Shown one piece after another: positions 16,710 to 26,039 of a stretch of 64,000 nucleotides of DNA. Every line of letters begins with the position of its first letter. The stretch's first letter is position 1. This DNA comes from Rhizobium gallicum bv. gallicum R602sp (GTDB lineage: Bacteria > Pseudomonadota > Alphaproteobacteria > Rhizobiales > Rhizobiaceae), in the NCBI RefSeq assembly GCF_000816845.1, contig NZ_CP006880.1, forward strand, positions 1,984,001 through 2,048,000, read 5' to 3'. The notes below the pieces were generated by a model. That model saw nothing but the letters and a program-made list of their open reading frames with translations. It ran no database searches and was not told the DNA's origin. A program made the translations under genes and the position numbers.

Positions 16710-17866
16710 ACTTTGCTCTCAACGAAGAACAGGAGATGATCGTCAAAACGGTCCGCGGCTTCGTCGAAACGGAAATCTATCCGCACGAAAACGCCGTCGA
16801 GCGCACCGGCATCGTCGCGCCTGAACTTGGCCAGGCGATCCGGCGAAAGTGTATCGAACTCGGCTTTTACGCCTGCAATTTTCCTGAAGAGGTTGGCGGC
16901 GCCGGGCTCGACCATACCACTTTTACTCTGGTGGAGCGGGAACTTGGCCGCGGCTCGATGGCCCTGACGGTCTTCTTCGGTCGTCCCTCGGGTATTCTCA
17001 TGGCCTGCGAAGGTGACCAACGGGACCGGTATCTGCTGCCGGCTGTGCGCGGGGACCGGATCGACGCGCTTGCAATTACCGAGCCGGATGCCGGTTCGGA
17101 CATGCGCGGCATGAAGTGTGCGGCCCGCCGCCATGGGAGCGATTTCATTCTCAATGGCACGAAGCATTTCATCTCGCATGCCGACGTCGCCGATTTCGTC
17201 ATCGTCTTTGCCGCAACCGGCGAGGAGGAGACACAGAAGGGAACGAAGAAGAAAATTACGGCCTTCCTCGTCGACCGCGGCACGCCTGGCTTCGAGATCC
17301 TCAAGGGTTATGATTCCATATCGCACCGCGGCTACCACAATTGCATCTTGAACTTCACCGATTGCCGGCTTCCCGAGAGCCAGGTGCTGGGCGGGATCCA
17401 TCGCGGTTTCGATATCGCCAATGAATGGCTCTACGGAACGCGACTGAGCGTTGCCGCCACCTGCGTCGGACGGGCCCGGCGCGTCTTCGAGATGGCCCTT
17501 CCCTACGCTGCCGAGCGCAGGCAGTTCGGCAAGCCGATCGGGGCCAATCAGGGCGTTTCTTTCAAGCTCGCGGACATGATCACCGAGATCGATGCGGCCG
17601 ATTGGCTGACGCTTGCTGCAGCCTGGCGGCTCGATCAGGGTTTTGGCGCCAACCGCGAGATCGCCTCGGCAAAGCTCTACGCTTCCGAAATGCTTGCGCG
17701 CGTAACGGACGAGGCCATCCAGATCTTCGGCGGGATGGGTCTGATGGACGATCTGCCGATTGCCCGTTTCTGGCGGGATGCGCGGGTCGAGCGCATCTGG
17801 GACGGCACTTCCGAGATCCAGCGCCACATCATCAGCCGTGAGCTGCTGCGGCCATTCGGAGCATGA
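16706..17866 (+). CDS. Acyl-CoA dehydrogenase, probably acting on gamma-butyrobetainyl- or crotonobetainyl-CoA
   Basis: This FAD-dependent acyl-CoA dehydrogenase has 386 residues with the standard three-domain order. FAD/substrate motifs are visible: ALAITEPDAGSDMRG near 115 and QIFGGMGLMDDLPIARFWRD near 340. At the place where medium-chain enzymes have the catalytic base (YEGT), this protein reads RIWDGTSEIQR, with Asp instead of Glu. The gene overlaps the carnitine dehydrogenase by ATGA and lies before a CoA ligase and a CaiD-like hydratase. The simplest reading is oxidation of gamma-butyrobetainyl-CoA to crotonobetainyl-CoA, or the reverse as in CaiA. Family certain, substrate inferred. 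Confidence 0.87.
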   Translation: MNFALNEEQEMIVKTVRGFVETEIYPHENAVERTGIVAPELGQAIRRKCIELGFYACNFPEEVGGAGLDHTTFTLVERELGRGSMALTVFFGRPSGILMACEGDQRDRYLLPAVRGDRIDALAITEPDAGSDMRGMKCAARRHGSDFILNGTKHFISHADVADFVIVFAATGEEETQKGTKKKITAFLVDRGTPGFEILKGYDSISHRGYHNCILNFTDCRLPESQVLGGIHRGFDIANEWLYGTRLSVAATCVGRARRVFEMALPYAAERRQFGKPIGANQGVSFKLADMITEIDAADWLTLAAAWRLDQGFGANREIASAKLYASEMLARVTDEAIQIFGGMGLMDDLPIARFWRDARVERIWDGTSEIQRHIISRELLRPFGA

Positions 17867-17870
17867 AACG

Positions 17871-19925
17871 ATGACCCAGCGCTCGCTCGACCGCCTGCTC
17901 AGACCTCAAACGATCGCTGTCTTCGGCGGTCGCGAGGCGCATCGGGTTATCGAGCAGTGCGACCGAATGGGGTTCGGTGGAGACGTCTGGCCGGTCCATC
18001 CGAAACTCGAAGAGGTTCATGGACGGCGCTGTTATCGTTCGATCCTGGAACTGCCCGCCGCGCCCGATGCCGCTTTCGTCGGCGTCAACAGAATCCTGAC
18101 ACTCGACGTTGTCAGAGATCTTGCTGCAAGAGGAGCAGGCGGTGCGGTCTGTTACGCGTCGGGCTTTAGCGAGGCGGCCGGCGAATTGGCCGACGGTGCC
18201 GATCTTCAAAGGCGCCTGCTGGACGCGGCGGGCGACATGCCGATCCTCGGGCCGAACTGCTATGGTTTGATCAACGGTCTTGATGGCGCATTGCTCTGGC
18301 CCGACCAGCATGGGATGCAACGTGTCGACCGCGGCGTTGCAATTCTTACCCAGTCTTCAAATATCGCGCTCAACCTGACCATGCAGACGCGCGGCCTGCC
18401 TATCGCCTATCTGGTCACGGTCGGCAACCAGGCGCAGACGTCACTTTCAGACGTCGCCTACGCGCTGCTCGAGGACCCTCGCGTCACCGCAGTCGGGCTT
18501 TACGTAGAGGGTTTCGGAAATCTGCCGGTGCTCCAGGACCTCGCGCTCCGAGCACGCGAGCTGAAAAAACCGGTCGTCGCGCTAAAGGTCGGGAAATCCG
18601 AGCAGGCGAAACGAGCGACGGTTTCACATACCGCTTCGCTTTCCGGCAGCGACGCGGTCGCCGATGCCGTTCTTGGCCGTCTGGGGATCGGCCGTGTCGG
18701 CTCATTGCCGGAATTGCTGGAAACGCTAAAACTCCTGCATGTCGCCGGACCGCTTACCGGCAATGCGATTTCCGCGATGAGCTGTTCAGGTGGCGAAGCG
18801 TCGCTGATGGCGGATGCCGCCGTCGGTCGCGCCTTAGAATTTCGCCCCTTGCGGCCTTGGCAGCTGGCGCCCCTTCGCCTCGCGCTCGGCCAAATGGTCA
18901 CCCTTTCCAATCCCTTGGACTACCACACCTTTGCGTGGGGCGATCTCGGTCGCCAGACGGACGCTTTTACGGCAATGTTTGACGGCGGCTATGCGCTCAA
19001 TCTCGTCGTGCTTGATTTCCCGCGGACCGACCGATGCGATGCTACCGACTGGACGACGACGGTCGATGCGATCGTTGCCGCTTCAGCCTCCACCGGTGGA
19101 CTTGCAGGCGTTGTCGCGACGCTTCCCGAGAACATGCCTGAAGATCGTGCCGTCAGCCTGATGGCGAGGGGCGTCATACCTTTTTGCGGCATTTTCGAAA
19201 TGCTTGCGGCAACCGAGATCGCAAGCCGAATCGGTCGGGAATGGAGCGTTCCGCCAGAGCCATGCCTTCTCGACGTGCCGCAAGTCGAAGGCGAGATCGA
19301 AACGTTGGATGAGGCCGATGCAAAGGCCGCGCTCTCGGCCTTTGGCGTTCCCGTCCCTGCCGGTGTCGTTGCGAATTCTCCGCAAGAGGCGATGGAATGC
19401 TCGCAAGGGCTCGGCTATCCCGTCGCGCTCAAGGGGCTCGCCATTGAGCACAAGACCGAGGCGGGTGCGGTGGCGCTCAACTTAAAGGACGCGAAGGCGG
19501 TATTCGACGCAGCCACATCAATGAACGGCACCAAGGCATTCCTGGTCGAAAAGATGGTGGAGCACAGCGTCGCAGAGCTGATCATTGGAGCAATACGCGA
19601 TCCTGTCTTCGGATTGACACTCACAGTCGGTTCGGGCGGAATTTTAGTGGAATTGCTTGAAGATTCCGCCATTTTGTCACTTCCAACGACCAGAACGGCG
19701 ATAACGGAGACGATTTCGCGCCTGAGGATCGGAAAATTGATCAACGGCTATCGTGGCCGGCCAAAAGGCGACCTCGAAGCGGTTGTCTTCGCTGTCGCAG
19801 CAGCGGCAGATTATGTCGTAAAGAATGCCGCGCGTCTGGAGGAACTGGACATTAATCCATTGATGGTTCTTCCTGAAAACAAGGGCGCTGTCGCGGTCGA
19901 CGCCCTCATACGGCGAAGGAGGTAG
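17871..19925 (+). CDS. ADP-forming acyl-CoA synthetase (CoA-binding plus ATP-grasp), putative betaine-CoA ligase
   Basis: This 684-residue protein is an acetate:CoA ligase (ADP-forming) type enzyme with alpha and beta parts fused. The order is CoA-binding domain (RLLRPQTIAVFGGREAHRVI), succinyl-CoA-ligase-like domain (MPILGPNCYGLINGL, and VSHTASLSGSDAVADAV with the likely phospho-His), then ATP-grasp (FGVPVPAGVV, YPVALKGLAIEHKTEAGAVA). It starts four bases after the dehydrogenase stop. In this operon it is the only enzyme able to attach CoA, so it may activate carnitine, crotonobetaine or gamma-butyrobetaine. That contrasts with the AMP-forming CaiC and CoA-transferase CaiB of enterics. Substrate is inferred. 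Confidence 0.85.
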   Translation: MTQRSLDRLLRPQTIAVFGGREAHRVIEQCDRMGFGGDVWPVHPKLEEVHGRRCYRSILELPAAPDAAFVGVNRILTLDVVRDLAARGAGGAVCYASGFSEAAGELADGADLQRRLLDAAGDMPILGPNCYGLINGLDGALLWPDQHGMQRVDRGVAILTQSSNIALNLTMQTRGLPIAYLVTVGNQAQTSLSDVAYALLEDPRVTAVGLYVEGFGNLPVLQDLALRARELKKPVVALKVGKSEQAKRATVSHTASLSGSDAVADAVLGRLGIGRVGSLPELLETLKLLHVAGPLTGNAISAMSCSGGEASLMADAAVGRALEFRPLRPWQLAPLRLALGQMVTLSNPLDYHTFAWGDLGRQTDAFTAMFDGGYALNLVVLDFPRTDRCDATDWTTTVDAIVAASASTGGLAGVVATLPENMPEDRAVSLMARGVIPFCGIFEMLAATEIASRIGREWSVPPEPCLLDVPQVEGEIETLDEADAKAALSAFGVPVPAGVVANSPQEAMECSQGLGYPVALKGLAIEHKTEAGAVALNLKDAKAVFDAATSMNGTKAFLVEKMVEHSVAELIIGAIRDPVFGLTLTVGSGGILVELLEDSAILSLPTTRTAITETISRLRIGKLINGYRGRPKGDLEAVVFAVAAAADYVVKNAARLEELDINPLMVLPENKGAVAVDALIRRRR

Positions 19926-19931
19926 CAGAAG

Positions 19932-20714
19932 TTGAGCAGCTCCATTCGCACGAGACGCGACGGCGGGATTTTCGAGGTCATCATAGACCGGCCGAAAGCG
20001 AACGCCATCGATCTTGCAACGAGCCGCGAGATGGGCGTTCTTTTCCGCGATTTTCGAGACGATTCAGCCCTGCGCGTAGCAATCATTTCCGGAGCCGGCG
20101 AAAAATTCTTTTCCGCAGGCTGGGATCTCAAGGCGGCAGCGGCAGGCGATGCCGTCGATGGCGACTACGGCATCGGAGGCTTCGGCGGGATCCAGGAACT
20201 GCGCGATCTTAACAAGCCGATCATCTGTGCGGTCAACGGCATCTGTTGCGGCGGCGGACTGGAGATTGCCCTTTCGGCGGATCTGATCGTCGCGGCTGAA
20301 CATGCGACCTTCGCGCTGCCGGAAATCCGCTCGGGAACGGTTGCGGATGCAGCTTCCGTCAAGCTTCCCAAGCGCATTCCCTACCATATCGCAATGGACA
20401 TGCTCCTGACGGGACGCTGGCTCGATGTCCACGAGGCCCATCGCTGGGGCTTCGTTAACGAGGTCGTCGCGGCCGACAAATTGATGGACCGTGCATGGGC
20501 ACTTGGCCGCCTACTCGAAAGCGGACCGCCGCTTGTCTATGCCGCAATCAAGGAAATCGTGCGCGAAGCGGAGGGAACAACGTTTCAGACTGCCATGAAC
20601 AAGATCACGAAACGGCAGCTTGCAACAGTCGATGCCCTCTATTCGAGCGAAGACCAATTGGAAGGCGCGCGGGCTTTCGCGGAGAAGCGAACCCCAATGT
20701 GGAAAGGAAAGTGA
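19932..20714 (+). CDS. Enoyl-CoA hydratase/isomerase family protein, CaiD-like carnitinyl-CoA dehydratase
   Basis: This is a 260-residue crotonase-fold protein. Segments closely match what I remember of E. coli CaiD: IIDRPKANAID, LRVAIISGAGEKFFSAGWDL and the C-terminal AFAEKRTPMWKGK. Both catalytic Glu positions of the family are kept (GGGLEIALSAD and ALPEIRSGTV). It would interconvert crotonobetainyl-CoA and L-carnitinyl-CoA. The start is TTG 19932, nine bases after the AAGGAGG that overlaps the end of the ligase gene. With the upstream genes it would feed gamma-butyrobetaine or crotonobetaine into carnitine. Confidence 0.88.
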   Translation: MSSSIRTRRDGGIFEVIIDRPKANAIDLATSREMGVLFRDFRDDSALRVAIISGAGEKFFSAGWDLKAAAAGDAVDGDYGIGGFGGIQELRDLNKPIICAVNGICCGGGLEIALSADLIVAAEHATFALPEIRSGTVADAASVKLPKRIPYHIAMDMLLTGRWLDVHEAHRWGFVNEVVAADKLMDRAWALGRLLESGPPLVYAAIKEIVREAEGTTFQTAMNKITKRQLATVDALYSSEDQLEGARAFAEKRTPMWKGK

Positions 20715-20834
20715 CGAGGCGGCGGCAACCGCCATTTTCCCGCATGATCTCGGGCAGCGCAGGCGGAAGAGGAAACCGCATGCCGCCAATTGCCCGAAAG
20801 TTCTGTCAACGGATCAAGAAGAAGGAACAGGGGA

Positions 20835-22424
20835 ATGAACCGCTATACGAAATATCTCACAAGTCGCGTAACCTCCGGTGGACTGAGCCGCCGCGAATTC
20901 ATCGGACGTGCCATGGCAGCAGGCATTACGCTGGCTGTTGCCGATAAGCTTTTTACTGAAAGCGCACATGCAGCGGAGCCGAAGCGTGGCGGTCATCTGA
21001 AGCTCGGCCTCGAAGGTGGGGCGGCAACCGATTCCAAGGATCCCGCAAAATTCCTGTCGCAGTTCATGTTCTGCGTCGGCCGCTGCTGGGGCGATATGCT
21101 GGTTGAATCCGATCCGCTGACGGGGGCTGCAGTCCCTGCGCTTGCCGAATCCTGGGAGCCGTCGAAGGATGCGGCGACCTGGACCTTCAAGATCCGCAAG
21201 GGCGTCAAATTCCACGACGGCAAGGAATTGACAATCGACGACGTCGTCGCGACGCTGAAGCGCCACACGGACGCCAAGTCCGAATCCGGCGCCCTTGGCG
21301 TGCTGGGATCGATCAAGGATATCAAGGCGGATGGCGGCAATCTCGTATTGACGCTGAGCGAAGGCAATGCCGATATGCCTCTGCTGCTCACCGACTATCA
21401 CCTGGTGATCCAGCCAAATGGCGGCAATGACGATCCGCTCGCCTCGATCGGCACCGGCCCCTACAGGCTGACGAGCTTCGAGCCGGGTGTTCGCGCAACT
21501 TTCGAGAAGAACAAGGACGACTGGCGTTCCGACCGCGGTTATGTCGATTCTATCGAAATCATCGGCATGAATGATGCTACCGCCCGTATCGCAGCGCTGT
21601 CATCCGGCCAGGTACACTACATCAATCGCGTCGATCCGAAGACGGTCGATCTTTTGAAGCGCGCACCGAACGTGGAGATTTTGTCGACCTCCGGCCGCGG
21701 CCACTACGTCTTCATCATGCATTGCGATACCGCGCCGTTCGACAACAATGACCTGCGCCTTGCCCTGAAATACGCCATGGATCGAGAAGCCATGGTCAAG
21801 AAGATCCTTGGTGGTTATGGCAAGCTCGGCAATGATTTCCCGATCAACAATACCTATGCGCTGTTTCCCGAGGGCATCGAGCAACGTGCGTATGATCCCG
21901 ACAAGGCGGCATTCCATTACAAGAAGTCCGGTCACAGCGGCTCTGTTCTGTTGCGCACCTCCGAGGTGGCCTTCCCCGGTGGAGTCGATGCGGCCGTTCT
22001 CTATCAGGAAAGCTGCAAGAAGGCGGGCATCGAGATCGAGGTCAAGCGCGAGCCCGGCGACGGTTATTGGACCAACGTCTGGAACGTCCAGCCCTTCTCG
22101 ACGTCTTATTGGGGCGGGCGGCCGACGCAGGACCAGATGTATTCCACCGCCTATCTGTCGACAGCTGACTGGAACGACACACGCTTCAAGCGGGCGGATT
22201 TCGACAAGCTGCTGTTACAGGCGCGCGCCGAACTCGATGAGACCAAGCGCAAGGACATGTACCGGACGATGGCGATGATGGTGCGTGACGAAGGCGGGCT
22301 CATCCTGCCGATGTTCAACGACTTCGTGAATGCTTCCACCAAGCAGGTAAAGGGCTATGTTCACGATATCGGCAACGACATGTCGAACGGTTACGTCGCG
22401 ACCCGCGTCTGGCTGGACGCCTAG
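20835..22424 (+). CDS. ABC transporter substrate-binding protein, family 5 (Dpp/Opp type)
   Basis: This is a periplasmic binding protein of 529 residues with a twin-arginine-like signal (LSRREFIGRAMAAGITLAVA) cut near SAHAAEP. The family-5 fold is clear: LAESWEPSKDAATWTFKIRK, VKFHDGKELTIDDVVATLKR, ASIGTGPYRLTSFEPG. Family 5 mostly binds peptides, but also nickel, opines and other small cations. ATG 20835 has a GGGG upstream and gives the Tat motif at a normal position. It follows the CaiD-like gene by 120 bases, and a betaine ligand is plausible from context. A strong hairpin lies after its stop. Confidence 0.88.
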   Translation: MNRYTKYLTSRVTSGGLSRREFIGRAMAAGITLAVADKLFTESAHAAEPKRGGHLKLGLEGGAATDSKDPAKFLSQFMFCVGRCWGDMLVESDPLTGAAVPALAESWEPSKDAATWTFKIRKGVKFHDGKELTIDDVVATLKRHTDAKSESGALGVLGSIKDIKADGGNLVLTLSEGNADMPLLLTDYHLVIQPNGGNDDPLASIGTGPYRLTSFEPGVRATFEKNKDDWRSDRGYVDSIEIIGMNDATARIAALSSGQVHYINRVDPKTVDLLKRAPNVEILSTSGRGHYVFIMHCDTAPFDNNDLRLALKYAMDREAMVKKILGGYGKLGNDFPINNTYALFPEGIEQRAYDPDKAAFHYKKSGHSGSVLLRTSEVAFPGGVDAAVLYQESCKKAGIEIEVKREPGDGYWTNVWNVQPFSTSYWGGRPTQDQMYSTAYLSTADWNDTRFKRADFDKLLLQARAELDETKRKDMYRTMAMMVRDEGGLILPMFNDFVNASTKQVKGYVHDIGNDMSNGYVATRVWLDA

Positions 22425-22464
22425 CGCGTGAAGGGGTTAACGCCCCTCATCTCTAACGCAGCCA

Positions 22465-22491
22465 GGACCGTGGGAATGCACCCCGCGGTCC
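22465..22491 (+). terminator. Intercistronic hairpin after the family-5 binding-protein gene
   Basis: GGACCGTGGG (22465-22474) pairs with CCCGCGGTCC (22482-22491) with one G-U wobble and a seven-base loop. A weaker GGGG/CCCC stem precedes it at about 22434-22446. There is no U-run, so partial termination or mRNA protection is more likely than full termination. Confidence 0.65.
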
Positions 22492-22520
22492 ACCCGACGT
22501 TTCAGCACGAGGCCATCGCC

Positions 22521-23528
22521 ATGTCCAATCCTCCGTCAGGTCACATCTTACCCGGCCTGAGGTTCAAGCAGCGTTTTCCTCTGCTTGCCCTTATTCTCGA
22601 GCGCTTCGTGCTCAGCATCATCCTGCTCTTTGCCGTCTCCGTCGTGATCTTCGGAGGCCTGGAAGCACTGCCCGGCGATTTCGCGACAACCTATCTCGGC
22701 CAGTCCGCAACCCCTCAAGCCGTCGCCAATATCCGTCAGGAACTCGGGCTGAACCGTCCGGTAACGACGCGCTATTTCGAGTGGCTCGGGGATGCCTTGC
22801 GGGGTGACTTCGGCTCGTCGTGGGCCAGTAAAAATTCCGTCGGCGAGCAGATCGGCAAGCGGCTTGGCAATTCACTCTTCCTTGCAGGCTTCGCTGCCGT
22901 CATCTCGGTACCGCTTGCCGTCGGTCTCGGTATGCTCGCCGTCCATTTCCGCAACCGTCTGCCGGACAAGATCATAAACATCATCTCGCTGGCGGCGATT
23001 TCGCTGCCTGAATTCTTCATCGGCTATCTCCTTATCCTTTTCTTCGCCGTCAAATTCGGCGTCGCGACCTTTCCGGCGACCGTCTATGAAAGCATGGGCC
23101 TCGTCGACCGACTTAAGGCGATCGCCCTGCCCACGGCGACCCTCGTTCTCGTCGTTCTGGCCCATATGATGCGAATGACGCGCGCTGCCATCCTTTCCGT
23201 TATGTCTTCAGCCTATATGGAAACTGCCGAGCTCAAGGGGCTCGGTGCCTTCCGATCAATCGTCAAGCACGCAGCCCCCAACGCGCTGGCGCCGATCATC
23301 AATGTCGTGGCGCTCAATCTTGCCTATCTCGTCGTTGGCGTCGTGGTTGTCGAGGTCGTCTTCGTCTATCCCGGCATGGGTCAGTATATGGTCGACGCTG
23401 TCACGGTTCGCGACATGCCGGTCGTGCAGGCCTGCGGCCTCATCTTCGCTGCCGTCTATATCTTCCTGAACATGGTGGCCGACATCCTCGCCATCATCGC
23501 CAATCCGCGACTGAGGCACCCGCGATGA
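22521..23528 (+). CDS. ABC transporter permease (DppB type)
   Basis: This is an inner-membrane subunit of the peptide-type importer, 335 residues with six hydrophobic helices (for example RFVLSIILLFAVSVVIFGGL). The DppB-typical motifs LGLNRPVTTRYFEWLGDALRG and RAAILSVMSSAYMETAELKG (EAA loop) are present. The open frame begins at 22428, but ATG 22521 gives the right family length and lies past the hairpin. It overlaps the next permease by ATGA. Confidence 0.9.
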   Translation: MSNPPSGHILPGLRFKQRFPLLALILERFVLSIILLFAVSVVIFGGLEALPGDFATTYLGQSATPQAVANIRQELGLNRPVTTRYFEWLGDALRGDFGSSWASKNSVGEQIGKRLGNSLFLAGFAAVISVPLAVGLGMLAVHFRNRLPDKIINIISLAAISLPEFFIGYLLILFFAVKFGVATFPATVYESMGLVDRLKAIALPTATLVLVVLAHMMRMTRAAILSVMSSAYMETAELKGLGAFRSIVKHAAPNALAPIINVVALNLAYLVVGVVVVEVVFVYPGMGQYMVDAVTVRDMPVVQACGLIFAAVYIFLNMVADILAIIANPRLRHPR

Positions 23529-24352
23529 GATTGCGAAATGTTCCCATCACGGCCTGGATCGGTATGTTCGGCATTGCCGCCGCCTTCATCTGCGCGATCT
23601 TTGCGCCCTTGCTCGCCCCCTATGGCGAAACGGAAGTGGTCGGCAACGTCTGGCAGATAGCCGATGGCCAGTATTTCTTTGGGCTCGACAACCTCGGACG
23701 TGACATCCTCTCACGTCTGATCTTTGGCGCCCGCACGACGCTGTTTGTCGCCCTTGCCGCGACGATCATCTCCTTTTCGCTCGGCATCATCTTGAGCTTC
23801 ACAGCGGCCGTCTCGCGCGGATGGATCGATATGGTCTTCTCACGATTCAACGATCTGATGATGTCGATCCCGACGCTGATCTTCGCGCTCGTCGTTCTCG
23901 CCGTGTTGCCACAGAACCTGATCGTGCTGATTGTCGTGATGGCGATTCTCGATTCCACCCGCGTTTACCGGCTCGGTCGGGCGGTCGCGCTTGATGTCGC
24001 CGTCATGGACTTCGTCGAAGCCGCGAAACTGCGTGGCGAAGGCAAGACCTGGATCATCTTCCGCGAGATCCTGCCAAATACGCTGACACCACTGCTTGCC
24101 GAATTTGGCTTGCGTTTCGCCTTCTCGATCCTGTTCTTGTCGACGCTTTCTTTCCTCGGTCTCGGCATTCAACCGCCAGCGGCCGATTGGGGCGGCATGG
24201 TCAAGGATAACAAGGACGGCATCATCTTCGGAATATCTGCAGCCCTTGTTCCCGGTTCGGCGATCGCGGCCCTTGCCGTCTGCGTCAATCTCGTCGTGGA
24301 CTGGCTGTTGAAACGTACGTCCAGCCTCAAGGGAGGGCGCGGCGATGCCTGA
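23525..24352 (+). CDS. ABC transporter permease (DppC type)
   Basis: This is the second inner-membrane subunit, 275 residues. The N-terminal PYGETEVVGNVWQIADGQYF and LGRDILSRLIFGARTTLFVA are typical of DppC/OppC, and VEAAKLRGEGKTWIIFREIL is the EAA loop that contacts the ATPase. Five to six hydrophobic helices are seen. The start overlaps the DppB-type stop and the end overlaps the ATPase start by eight bases, so the three are one translational unit. Confidence 0.9.
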   Translation: MRLRNVPITAWIGMFGIAAAFICAIFAPLLAPYGETEVVGNVWQIADGQYFFGLDNLGRDILSRLIFGARTTLFVALAATIISFSLGIILSFTAAVSRGWIDMVFSRFNDLMMSIPTLIFALVVLAVLPQNLIVLIVVMAILDSTRVYRLGRAVALDVAVMDFVEAAKLRGEGKTWIIFREILPNTLTPLLAEFGLRFAFSILFLSTLSFLGLGIQPPAADWGGMVKDNKDGIIFGISAALVPGSAIAALAVCVNLVVDWLLKRTSSLKGGRGDA

Positions 24353-25976
24353 GCTTCTTTGCGTCCGCAATCTGAAAATCGAAGCGACCAGCTATCCCCC
24401 CGGCGAGCCGCCGAAGCGCGTGACGATCGTCGATGACGTGTCCTTCGACCTGAAAAGGGGCAAGGTTCTTGGCCTCATCGGCGAATCCGGCGCGGGCAAA
24501 TCGACGATCGGGCTTTCTGCCCTGGCCTATGGTCGAGGCGGTGCAGAAATTACAGGCGGCGAGGTTCGTCTCGACGGCCAGAATATTCTTGCACTCAACA
24601 CGGACGGTATCCGCCGGATCCGCGGAGCGCGTGTCTGCTATGTCGCACAGTCGGCGGCGGCCGCTTTCAATCCCGCACACCGGCTTGGCGATCAGGTGAT
24701 CGAGGCCGCGGTGAAACATGGGCTCGTGACCAAAGAGGAAGCGAAGGAAAGGGCAATGTACCTGTTTCGGGTGCTTGGCCTGCCGAACCCGCAGACCTTT
24801 GGGGATCGCTTTCCCCATCAGGTCTCCGGCGGCCAGCTGCAGCGCGCCATGACGGCCATGGCGCTCTGCCCCAATCCCGAACTCATCGTCTTTGACGAGC
24901 CGACGACAGCGCTCGACGTCACGACCCAGATCGATGTCCTTGCCGCTATCAAGCATGCGATCGAAAAGACCCGCACGGCAGCACTCTATATCACCCACGA
25001 CCTCGCCGTGGTTGCTCAGATTTCCGACGACATCATGGTGCTGCGCCATGGAAAGCAGGTCGAGTATGGCAGCGTGCAGCAGATCATCGAGGCGCCGCGG
25101 CAAGAGTATACGCGTGCCCTCGTCAATGTGCGGCAGGCTGTTCGAGAAGAAGCACCCGACCAGTCAGATACGCTCTTGAAGGTCGACCATGTCAGCGCTG
25201 AATATTCCAACGGCTTCAAGGTACTGCACGATGTCTCGCTGCATGTTCCAAGGGGCCAGACGCTTGCCGTCGTCGGCGAATCCGGTTCCGGAAAGTCGAC
25301 GCTTGCGCGCGTCATCACCGGTCTTCTGCCGCCAAGCGAGGGCAAGGTGTATTTCAACGGCAATGCTTTGACGCCGAATGTCAAAAGTCGCTCGCATGAC
25401 GACCTGAGGCGCATCCAGCTGATCTACCAGATGGCCGACACGGCGATGAACCCGCGCCAGACCGTGCGCGACATCATCGGCCGGCCACTAGCGTTCTATT
25501 ACGGCCTGCGCGGGGCAGCCAAGACCGCTCGGGTCAAGGAACTGCTCGAGCAGATCGAGATGGGCAGCGGCTTCATCGATCGCTACCCGGCAGAGCTTTC
25601 AGGGGGGCAGAAGCAACGTGTCGCCATTGCGCGGGCACTTGCCGCAAAACCGCAACTCATACTCTGTGACGAGCCCACTTCAGCGCTCGATCCGCTGGTC
25701 GCAGAAGGCATCTTGAACCTTCTTCTGCGGCTGCAGGAAGATACGCAGCTTTCCTACATCTTCATCACCCACGATATCGCCATCGTGCGGGCGATCGCCG
25801 ACAGCGTTGCAGTGATGCATCGCGGCAAGCTCGTCCGCTTCGGACCAAAATCCAAGGTGCTCTCCCCGCCATTCGACGACTATACCGATCTCTTGCTCAA
25901 ATCCGTACCCGAGATGGAAATCGGCTGGCTTGAGCGGGTGCTCACCACACGCAGGATGGAGAGCGCCGGCAACTGA
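24345..25976 (+). CDS. ABC transporter ATPase with two fused nucleotide-binding domains (DppD-DppF type)
   Basis: This is a 543-residue cytoplasmic ATPase with two complete ABC domains that normally are separate proteins. Domain 1 (about 1-255) has Walker A GESGAGKST, signature VSGGQLQRA and Walker B ELIVFDEPTTALD. Domain 2 (about 275-530) has GESGSGKST, LSGGQKQRV and LILCDEPTSALD. It energises the importer encoded just upstream. A 63-base gap leads to the hydrolase gene, which may be in the same operon. Confidence 0.92.
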   Translation: MPELLCVRNLKIEATSYPPGEPPKRVTIVDDVSFDLKRGKVLGLIGESGAGKSTIGLSALAYGRGGAEITGGEVRLDGQNILALNTDGIRRIRGARVCYVAQSAAAAFNPAHRLGDQVIEAAVKHGLVTKEEAKERAMYLFRVLGLPNPQTFGDRFPHQVSGGQLQRAMTAMALCPNPELIVFDEPTTALDVTTQIDVLAAIKHAIEKTRTAALYITHDLAVVAQISDDIMVLRHGKQVEYGSVQQIIEAPRQEYTRALVNVRQAVREEAPDQSDTLLKVDHVSAEYSNGFKVLHDVSLHVPRGQTLAVVGESGSGKSTLARVITGLLPPSEGKVYFNGNALTPNVKSRSHDDLRRIQLIYQMADTAMNPRQTVRDIIGRPLAFYYGLRGAAKTARVKELLEQIEMGSGFIDRYPAELSGGQKQRVAIARALAAKPQLILCDEPTSALDPLVAEGILNLLLRLQEDTQLSYIFITHDIAIVRAIADSVAVMHRGKLVRFGPKSKVLSPPFDDYTDLLLKSVPEMEIGWLERVLTTRRMESAGN

Positions 25977-26039
25977 ATTCAGGGGGGCGGGTTGTTCTTC
26001 TAGGTTCACCATTCCCCCGCATTTGCTGACCAGGACACC

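Noticed and set aside
16685..17827. 380-codon minus-strand frame opposite the acyl-CoA dehydrogenase
   Set aside because: Shadow of a high-GC gene with third-position bias; no recognisable motif.
20721..20733. GGCGG-CAA-CCGCC hairpin followed by ATTTT after the CaiD-like gene
   Set aside because: The five-base stem and four-base T run are too weak to call a terminator.
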